Source: Candidatus Babelota bacterium (GTDB lineage Bacteria > JAGOBX01). Taken from it: DNA of 5,517 nt. Below are positions 1 through 4,476 of the stretch, piece by piece. Made by a program: the position numbers and the translations under genes. Below the pieces are notes generated by a model, which worked only from the letters and a program-made list of their open reading frames with translations, did no database searches and had not been told where the DNA came from. How positions within the stretch are numbered: position 1 is the first letter of the stretch; every line of letters begins with the position of its first letter. Location: NCBI GenBank assembly GCA_017999075.1, contig JAGOBX010000276.1, forward strand, positions 1 through 5,517, in the 5' to 3' direction.

Positions 1-420
1 GGCAGCATATACTACACTATTATCATTTTTAAATATTTCATTGAAAGCAGTAACCCCAAATCCGAAATCATAATTTGAAATGGCATTTCCAAGCTGTCCA
101 GAAAGATTTGTTATTATAGCTTTACCTTTTTCAACCGTAGCCTGAGTCAAATTATTTTTCAGCAATTCAGAAGTTTCGACAAATTGTTTGTTCAGAAGAT
201 TATCTATCTGATCTATTGTATATTTAAAATTTTTATTAATAAGATGTTCGCTGTTCCCTATAAACGAAGTATTCTGATTATTTACTATATTCATACTTCC
301 CTGAAAATTAAACCATATAAGCAATGATATTATTATCATTACCAAACCAAGAATGAATATAGTAAACTTCCCGGCTAAAGTGCGTGTCAAAAAATTTAAA
401 GGTTTTTTAAACAAGTTCAT
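1..420 (-). CDS. Membrane-anchored sensor protein, N-terminal part (probable chemoreceptor; 3' end outside window)
   Basis: The frame is open from an ATG at 420 to the left edge, giving the first 140 residues. An in-frame TAA two codons upstream (424-426) fixes the 5' limit, so the ATG is the natural start. Residues 1-19 are basic and cytoplasmic. Residues about 20-39 form one strongly hydrophobic helix (IFILGLVMIIISLLIWFNF). The rest is a helical, polar extracytoplasmic segment. Around residues 117-140 (NYDFGFGVTAFNEIF, then NDNSVVYAA) it resembles the start of the periplasmic sensor domains of chemoreceptors and sensor diguanylate cyclases. The output domain is not in the window, so histidine kinase or GGDEF output is also possible. 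A methyl-accepting protein is inferred because the gene overlaps a CheA-like gene by 14 bp. No ribosome binding site is visible, which fits translational coupling to that upstream gene. Confidence 0.75.
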   Translation of the reverse strand, partial: MNLFKKPLNFLTRTLAGKFTIFILGLVMIIISLLIWFNFQGSMNIVNNQNTSFIGNSEHLINKNFKYTIDQIDNLLNKQFVETSELLKNNLTQATVEKGKAIITNLSGQLGNAISNYDFGFGVTAFNEIFKNDNSVVYAA

Positions 421-1606
421 AATTTACAAGATTATTCACATCAATAATTTTAATGTTTTTATTTCCGTAAGAATATACCATATCTTTAACAGTTAAATCA
501 AGAAAAATCTCATTGGGATTGATTTTTTTTATTTCAATAATTTCATCTATAAGCAAACCAACTATTCCATTAACTGAATTTACCAAAAGAATTTTATTTT
601 CATTATCACATGATTCGCAAATTTTCACAACAGGAGCAGCCCTGTCAAGAAATCTTATCAATCCGATATTTTTTTTAAACGGATGCCAGAATATTTTTTC
701 ATCCAATTCCACAATTTTTATTATATTCAGGCAAATTACGGCATAAATGTCAGACCCTTTTTTCACAATTACAGACAAAAGATATTTATCAGGCAATGTA
801 ACAGTATCGGTTTTTTTCTTTTTTTCCGAATAATCACGCAAATCAACATTATCAACATGATAATCCTGAATCGAATCAATATTGAGTTCTATTGATTTTT
901 TTAAAGCTGATTCGGTCTGTTTATCGGAATCCAAAAAAAATTCAAGTTTAAAATCACACAATTCCGCGGTAAAATCTTCTTTCCCAAGGTATTCTCTGTC
1001 AGGTATCATCCGCATAATATGAATTCCGCTTTGATCAACTGCCATTAAAAACTGAAACATTTTTATATCTGCAAACATATTTGTTCTATCAAAAATAACA
1101 GTAACTTTTCTGCAGGTAAAATTCTTATACTTTTTTTTATATTCATCGATTTCTTTTTCAGTAAAAACAATTTTATCAGGAATTTTATATTTGGATTTCT
1201 GCTGACCCGGTTTGCCTTCTATTATTTCAGTTAACTGGCTTTTATAATCATCAAAATTAAATGTTTGATCTATATCCGGATCAACCTTTATCTGTTCAAT
1301 GCTTTCTGCAAGCAGATAAATCCCTGTATTCAAACATTTTTTTATGTTCTCATCAAAAGTAAGTTTTCCGTCGCGTAATGCTCCGAACGCATTTTCAAGA
1401 GAATGGGTAAGTTTTGAAAGATTAGTCAAACCGCAGGAAGCCGAATTTCCTTTTATTGTATGTACATATCTGAAAATTGTATGAACAGGTTCAGGATTCG
1501 AACTATCGTTCTCAAGTTCTTTCATACAAACCGCAGTTCCGGCAAGCTGATCTTCAACTTCGTTTAAAAAAATTGAGAGATACTGTTTTCTTTTTTCAGG
1601 ATCCAT
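407..1606 (-). CDS. CheA-like protein with P1 (HPt), P2 and P5 (CheW-like) domains but no kinase domain
   Basis: This 399-residue protein looks like a chemotaxis kinase whose dimerisation (P3) and ATP-binding (P4) domains are absent. Residues about 1-130 are an HPt/P1 domain. HTIKGNSASCG supplies H49 and K52, and LTHSLE supplies H68 and E71. These match the active-site set H48/K51/H67/E70 of enterobacterial CheA, offset by one. Residues about 165-255 resemble P2, the domain that docks CheY and CheB. Residues about 271-397 are CheW-like, with GLIRFLDRAAPVVKI and GIVGLLIDEI typical of the fold that binds receptors. I see no N, G1, F or G2 box of the ATPase, although typical CheA proteins exceed 600 residues. 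The reading frame is intact, so this is an architecture rather than a frameshift. I chose ATG 1606 over a TTG at 1642 because the protein then begins directly with the P1 helix. No clear ribosome binding site precedes it. It probably accepts phosphate from another CheA in trans; that is inference. Confidence 0.85.
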   Translation of the reverse strand: MDPEKRKQYLSIFLNEVEDQLAGTAVCMKELENDSSNPEPVHTIFRYVHTIKGNSASCGLTNLSKLTHSLENAFGALRDGKLTFDENIKKCLNTGIYLLAESIEQIKVDPDIDQTFNFDDYKSQLTEIIEGKPGQQKSKYKIPDKIVFTEKEIDEYKKKYKNFTCRKVTVIFDRTNMFADIKMFQFLMAVDQSGIHIMRMIPDREYLGKEDFTAELCDFKLEFFLDSDKQTESALKKSIELNIDSIQDYHVDNVDLRDYSEKKKKTDTVTLPDKYLLSVIVKKGSDIYAVICLNIIKIVELDEKIFWHPFKKNIGLIRFLDRAAPVVKICESCDNENKILLVNSVNGIVGLLIDEIIEIKKINPNEIFLDLTVKDMVYSYGNKNIKIIDVNNLVNYELV

Positions 1607-1625
1607 AAACTGAAATTTAACAAAT

Positions 1626-1679
1626 TTATATGAAAAAAGCAAATAAAATTATTTTCAATATAAAAAAATCAATCTTCAT
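1626..1679 (-). CDS. Possible 17-residue hydrophobic small protein or leader peptide
   Basis: An ATG at 1679, three bases beyond the stop of the diguanylate cyclase gene, opens an 18-codon frame ending in TAA at 1626-1628. The peptide MKIDFFILKIILFAFFI is almost entirely hydrophobic, enough for a short membrane helix. An AAAGGAG sequence at 1690-1696 (minus strand) lies 10 bases upstream of this ATG. That motif has no other evident start codon to serve, and the CheA-like gene has no ribosome binding site of its own. The frame ends 19 bases before that gene's ATG and is out of frame with it. It could be a coupling leader, a micro-membrane protein, or chance in AT-rich DNA, where Phe, Ile, Leu and Lys codons are expected. 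Confidence is low because of the length. Confidence 0.22.
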   Translation of the reverse strand: MKIDFFILKIILFAFFI

Positions 1680-1681
1680 TT

Positions 1682-2740
1682 TTAATCATCTCCTTTACAA
1701 AATTGCACTTGATTTCTACCAGAATTTTTAGCCACATACAATTTTTTATCAGCTCTTTTAAATAAATCACTTGCCGTGTCTTCTGGTAAAGATTGAGCAA
1801 GCCCAATACTTATTGTAACTTTAATATTATCATTAAATTTTTCGTTTTCGATTTTTTTCCTGATTTTTTCAGCTAATTCAATAGCGTTTTCAAAACTTAT
1901 ATTAGAAGCTAAAATACAAAATTCCTCGCCGCCGATTCTAAATATATAATCACTTTTTCTAATTGATAATGAAACAATTTTTACCAGTTCCTTTAATATA
2001 TAATCTCCAATTTTATGTCCGAAAGTGTCATTTATTTTTTTAAAATGATCTATATCAAAAACTATCAGAGATATTTTATCCTTATTTCTTGCCGCTTTTT
2101 TCAATTCATTTTCAATAATAATATTATATGCGTGTCGGTTTAATGCATTTGTTAAACCGTCATAATTCGCCATGTATTCTAATTTTATCTGTACATAATT
2201 TCTCACAACATATATAACAACAGAAATCGATAAAAAAACAAGCAGAGCAATTATTATCAAATTTTTAAAAAAAATAAGTTTTGCCTCATAAGATAATTGC
2301 GTAGTTAAAACCAAATCATTTGATAATTTCCAGCATATTTCACTTTGTTTAATCAATTCATTTTTTGAATTTTCTGTTTTATCATCACGATATTTTTGTA
2401 TATTTTTTTTTAATTTATCCCATTGCATATTAAATAATCTTAATTGCTGATAAAAAATATTATTTTTATCTATTACTTTAAAATTATCTTTTTTTTTAGT
2501 AAAATTTTCAAAAAATTGATTAACCAAATCAATGCTGTCATTTTCAGATATATTTTGTAATTCTAATTTAACTGCACGCTGAATATTGCCTCTTATAATA
2601 CCGGCGGAATTTACTATATGCGCTTCATTTTTAAATTCAGTGAATTCAAGATATACGTAAATAGCGTTACTTACTGAAATAATAAGCAACACGCATAATA
2701 TAAGTAGTAAAAAATTGGATTTTTTTATTTTAGCATACAT
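1682..2740 (-). CDS. Membrane-bound GGDEF diguanylate cyclase with periplasmic helical sensor
   Basis: This 352-residue enzyme should make cyclic di-GMP from two GTP at the inner face of the membrane. Two membrane helices, at about residues 9-30 and 158-179, enclose a periplasmic helical region of about 125 residues. That region opens with NSAGIIRGNIQRAVKLELQ, like the PilJ-type N-terminal sensor motif. The GGDEF domain covers about 185-348. D229 and D231 of FDIDHFKKIND provide metal binding; N237 and D246 contact the nucleotide. The signature is GGEEF at 270-274, an active variant. RKSD at 261-264, five residues before it, is an intact RxxD inhibitory site, so product inhibition is expected. 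No EAL or HD-GYP domain follows. A TAA directly before the ATG fixes the start, and no ribosome binding site is visible. It is the first gene of a minus-strand set leading into the CheA-like and receptor-like genes, which suggests c-di-GMP control linked to chemosensing. Confidence 0.93.
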   Translation of the reverse strand: MYAKIKKSNFLLLILCVLLIISVSNAIYVYLEFTEFKNEAHIVNSAGIIRGNIQRAVKLELQNISENDSIDLVNQFFENFTKKKDNFKVIDKNNIFYQQLRLFNMQWDKLKKNIQKYRDDKTENSKNELIKQSEICWKLSNDLVLTTQLSYEAKLIFFKNLIIIALLVFLSISVVIYVVRNYVQIKLEYMANYDGLTNALNRHAYNIIIENELKKAARNKDKISLIVFDIDHFKKINDTFGHKIGDYILKELVKIVSLSIRKSDYIFRIGGEEFCILASNISFENAIELAEKIRKKIENEKFNDNIKVTISIGLAQSLPEDTASDLFKRADKKLYVAKNSGRNQVQFCKGDD

Positions 2741-2749
2741 TTAAAATTA

Positions 2750-2777
2750 ATTATATTTTAGCTATTAAAGAATTCAA
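2750..2777 (-). promoter_or_regulatory. Weak promoter candidate for the diguanylate cyclase gene
   Basis: Read on the minus strand there is TTGAAT (2772-2777), a 16-base spacer and a perfect TATAAT (2750-2755). Transcription would start about three bases before the ATG at 2740, giving an almost leaderless message. That would fit the absence of a ribosome binding site. TATAAT-like words are frequent by chance in DNA this rich in A+T, so the call is tentative. Confidence 0.25.
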
Positions 2778-2800
2778 TATGAAATATGGGAATGTTTTCA

Positions 2801-2833
2801 AATGGCAGTTCTGCCATTCTGGCAGTTCTGCAA
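2801..2833. repeat. GC-rich perfect dyad plus 17-base-period direct repeat (possible operator or structured RNA element)
   Basis: AATGGCAG-TT-CTGCCATT (2801-2818) is a perfect inverted repeat with 8-base arms. The 12-base word TGGCAGTTCTGC occurs at 2803-2814 and again at 2820-2831, a period of 17. The second copy is only partly palindromic. The middle CTGCCA can pair with either the preceding or the following TGGCAG, so a transcript could form alternative hairpins. It lies 24 to 51 bases upstream of the candidate -35 of the diguanylate cyclase gene, a position suited to an activator or repressor site. It is a GC-rich island in AT-rich surroundings. The binding factor is unknown. Confidence 0.6.
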
Positions 2834-2992
2834 TTTTTTACAAAATTTATATATTGATGAACAATAAGTTAATCTTGTAAAAAAACATATAAATATATTT
2901 TTGAAACAGTTCCAATATGATTTTACATTAAAAAACAAAATTAATAGAAGCAAAAATTATTCTTTGAAATCTTAACGGAATATAAAAAAATA

Positions 2993-3021
2993 TTGACAAC
3001 ACGAATTATTATAATTAATCT
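2993..3021 (+). promoter_or_regulatory. Promoter candidate for thiS
   Basis: A consensus TTGACA (2993-2998) is followed after 17 bases by TAATCT (3016-3021), a weak -10. A perfect TATAAT (3010-3015) is also present but only 11 bases from the -35, too close for a standard promoter. Transcription would begin near 3028, leaving a leader of about 37 bases before the ATG at 3065. The TTG of this box also opens an in-frame extension of thiS, which is better explained as promoter sequence. Confidence 0.35.
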
Positions 3022-3064
3022 AAAAACAATTAATTTTAATTTTAAAAAACAGGACATCATCAAA

Positions 3065-3268
3065 ATGCAGCTTATTATTAACGGAAAAACAAAAAAAATA
3101 AATTCTCAAGTTACGTTCTTGGCAGATTTATTAAACCAATATTCATTAATAAGCAAAAATATAATAGTCGAATACAATGGAGAAATAATAAAAGAAGAAA
3201 ATTTTTCATTGCTAACATTAAAACAAAACGATGCTATAAACATTTTTTCATTTGTTGGCGGGGGATAA
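3065..3268 (+). CDS. thiS: ThiS-like sulfur carrier protein
   Basis: This 67-residue beta-grasp protein ends in FVGGG, the C-terminal glycines that ThiF adenylates and that carry the thiocarboxylate sulfur. ThiG uses that sulfur to build the thiazole of thiamine. MQLIINGK at the start, IVEYNGEII in the middle and NDAINIFSFVGGG at the end follow the family pattern, and the length is the usual 65-70. ATG 3065 is preferred over an upstream in-frame TTG at 2993. It gives the standard ThiS length, an AGGA (3051-3054) sits 10 bases before it, and the TTG belongs to a -35 box. No thiF, thiG, thiH or thiE lies beside it: a convergent gene ends 14 bases downstream. The thiazole partners must be elsewhere, or the protein serves another sulfur-transfer system. 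MoaD is less likely given the FVGGG ending and size. Confidence 0.85.
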   Translation: MQLIINGKTKKINSQVTFLADLLNQYSLISKNIIVEYNGEIIKEENFSLLTLKQNDAINIFSFVGGG

Positions 3269-3282
3269 TTTTTCAAAAAATA

Positions 3283-3882
3283 TCATGAATCAATACACAA
3301 TAAATTATCTTTGATAAAAAACTTTGTTTTCGAATGATGAGGAGTTTTAATTCTAATATTGTTCATTTTCCAAAGTTGTATATTTACTCCGCTATAAACA
3401 GTGTGCGCAATTATTACGCCGTCCTTTTCTGTAACTTTAATAAAAGTTTCAACACCCTGTTCATTGCCGAGAGTATTTATATTAACTTCTTTTCCTACAG
3501 AAATTTTACCGCCGATAATTTTAGCATCAGCAGATTCGCTAATGATTTTATTTCCGGCGGTCAAATCGCTTTTAAACACCGAATTTTCAATAATGATATC
3601 ATTTTTAGCTTTTAAAACCGAATTTTGGGTGTGTTTAATATAAATATTCTGTCCTGCAGTAATATTGGCATCCTGCATTGAACCAAACAATAAAAAAACA
3701 CTTCCGCATTCTGAAATAAGATTGCTTTTACCGCAACCGCCATGAATAATAATATGTCCCTTAGCTTTTAATGAAGAATTAGTTATTGACTCAAACAGCA
3801 CCACATTCCCATTAAATTCCAATGGTTTCGGCGTATTTTTTATTTCATAATCAATAATAAATTTTTTTAAATTTTCAATCAT
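3283..3882 (-). CDS. Short FapA/DUF342-family beta-helix protein
   Basis: The 199-residue protein is built of short repeats of about 16-20 residues, each with a Gly- or Lys-led hydrophobic strand: GHIIIHGG, GSVFLLFG, GQNIYIKH, KNDIIIEN, GNKIISES, GKEVNINT. This is the right-handed beta-helix of the FapA (DUF342, flagellar assembly protein A) family. IIGGKISVGKEVNINTLGNEQG (residues 122-143) matches the most conserved family segment. VYSGVNIQL (162-170) resembles its closing GV motif. Full-length members usually have 450 residues or more, with an N-terminal domain and a coiled coil between these two parts; both are missing here. There is no signal peptide or membrane helix, so it should be cytoplasmic. 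It follows the STAS gene by 33 bases and probably shares its transcript. FapA of Vibrio is linked to polar flagellum assembly; whether this short form does the same is inference. Bactofilin is the main alternative fold. Confidence 0.75.
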   Translation of the reverse strand: MIENLKKFIIDYEIKNTPKPLEFNGNVVLFESITNSSLKAKGHIIIHGGCGKSNLISECGSVFLLFGSMQDANITAGQNIYIKHTQNSVLKAKNDIIIENSVFKSDLTAGNKIISESADAKIIGGKISVGKEVNINTLGNEQGVETFIKVTEKDGVIIAHTVYSGVNIQLWKMNNIRIKTPHHSKTKFFIKDNLLCIDS

Positions 3883-3915
3883 TTTTTGAATTACTGAATA
3901 GTATGAAAATTCAAG

Positions 3916-4248
3916 TTAAAATTTCGATAATGATTCATCAACGTTCGCGCTTGATTCAAATATTGATGAAAATCCTGACATTTCAAAAACTTCCTTTACA
4001 GTATCCTGAAGCGCTGCAAGTATAACTTTACCTCCAACACTTTTCAAACGTTTTGCTATCATTAAAAGAACTCTTAATCCTGCGCTGCTTATATAATTCA
4101 ATTCAGCAAAATCCAGAATTATTTTTTTTTCGCCTTTATCAATTAAAGCTAAAACAGTGTCACTGAATTTTGGCGAAGTTACAGAATCCAATCTGCCGAC
4201 ACCTTTGATGACAAGTATATCGCCTTTTTTATTTTCAATAATATCCAT
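3916..4248 (-). CDS. STAS-domain anti-sigma-factor antagonist (SpoIIAA/RsbV type)
   Basis: This single-domain protein of 110 residues is the usual length for the family. GVGRLDSVTSPKF near the N-terminus and the central FAELNYISSAGLRVLL are the STAS hallmarks. S55, the second serine of ISSAGL, aligns with the serine phosphorylated in RsbV and SpoIIAA. The family works by partner switching: the unphosphorylated form captures an anti-sigma serine kinase and frees the sigma factor, and phosphorylation stops this. No anti-sigma kinase or PP2C phosphatase gene is in the window, so the partners are elsewhere. An AGGAGGT ribosome binding site 10 bases upstream confirms ATG 4248 and predicts strong translation. 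It heads a two-gene unit with the FapA-like gene, so it may regulate surface or flagellar assembly rather than general stress. That role is inferred. Confidence 0.93.
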   Translation of the reverse strand: MDIIENKKGDILVIKGVGRLDSVTSPKFSDTVLALIDKGEKKIILDFAELNYISSAGLRVLLMIAKRLKSVGGKVILAALQDTVKEVFEMSGFSSIFESSANVDESLSKF

Positions 4249-4258
4249 TATATCTGAT

Positions 4259-4265
4259 ACCTCCT
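4259..4265 (-). promoter_or_regulatory. Consensus ribosome binding site of the STAS gene
   Basis: AGGAGGT on the minus strand lies 10 bases before ATG 4248. It is the strongest such site in the window and shows that this organism uses Shine-Dalgarno initiation. The absence of one before the CheA-like, receptor-like and diguanylate cyclase genes is therefore notable. Confidence 0.85.
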
Positions 4266-4307
4266 AAAAAATTCAAAACTCTATTTTAATATTAATATAA
4301 CCAACTA

Positions 4308-4336
4308 AATTTATTATAATATATTTTTTTTGTCAA
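4308..4336 (-). promoter_or_regulatory. Promoter candidate for the STAS/FapA-like pair
   Basis: On the minus strand a perfect TTGACA (4331-4336) is followed after 17 bases by TAAATT (4308-4313), a four-of-six -10. A perfect TATAAT also occurs, but with a spacer of only 12 bases. Transcription would begin near 4301, leaving a leader of about 50 bases that contains the AGGAGGT site. The run of A in the spacer resembles a bendable A-tract. Confidence 0.45.
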
Positions 4337-4384
4337 GATTTAATTTAAACTTTTTATTAATTATCTTATTTTTTTTATAAATAG

Positions 4385-4413
4385 TTTTAATTTTTATATT
4401 AGGAAAATATAAT
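4385..4413 (+). promoter_or_regulatory. Weak promoter candidate for the fibre-like gene
   Basis: A perfect TATAAT (4408-4413) has the poor -35 TTTTAA (4385-4390) 17 bases upstream. The leader to ATG 4477 would be about 57 bases and includes AAGGT at 4464-4468. The whole 4249-4476 gap is extremely AT-rich, so chance matches are likely. Confidence 0.22.
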
Positions 4414-4476
4414 CATCTAAAAAAAGATTAAATTATAAAAAAATTATATTTTTTAAAAATTTTAAGGTACAACTTT

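Larger units (their letters stand above)
2741..3064. other. Divergent intergenic control region between the diguanylate cyclase and thiS
   Basis: This 324-base stretch separates two genes pointing away from each other. It holds a GC-rich dyad/direct-repeat element (2801-2833), a weak minus-strand promoter candidate next to the diguanylate cyclase start, and a better plus-strand candidate with TTGACA at 2993. I see no convincing protein frame in it. I also see none of the conserved core elements of a TPP (thi-box) riboswitch before thiS. The rest is AT-rich sequence without recognisable structure. Confidence 0.6.

Noticed and set aside
513-895. Two plus-strand open frames opposite the CheA-like gene
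   Set aside because: They lie wholly antisense to a gene with clear domains, have no ribosome binding site, and their translations look like nothing recognisable.
1607-1642. A longer CheA-like protein starting at TTG 1642
   Set aside because: The 12 extra residues precede the P1 domain without family support, no ribosome binding site is present, and ATG 1606 puts the phospho-histidine at position 49, as in known CheA proteins.
2801-2840. Intrinsic terminator formed by the GGCAG hairpin and the following run of T
   Set aside because: The hairpin next to the T run has only three to four pairs once a reasonable loop is allowed, and no gene ends before it on the plus strand.
2993-3064. A longer ThiS starting at TTG 2993
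   Set aside because: It would add 24 residues not found in the family, and the TTG is the first part of a TTGACA promoter box. ATG 3065 has an AGGA site.
3266-3284. Bidirectional terminator between the convergent thiS and FapA-like genes
   Set aside because: The 14-base gap is A/T only with no stem of useful stability, so no terminator is claimed.
3334-3643. Two plus-strand open frames opposite the FapA-like gene
   Set aside because: They are antisense to a regular beta-helix repeat protein and overlap each other; they exist because the minus-strand repeats avoid certain codons.
4249-4476. Several short inverted repeats and extra TATAAT words in the AT-rich gap
   Set aside because: They consist almost only of A and T and are expected by chance at this composition; only those with acceptable -35 spacing were kept.
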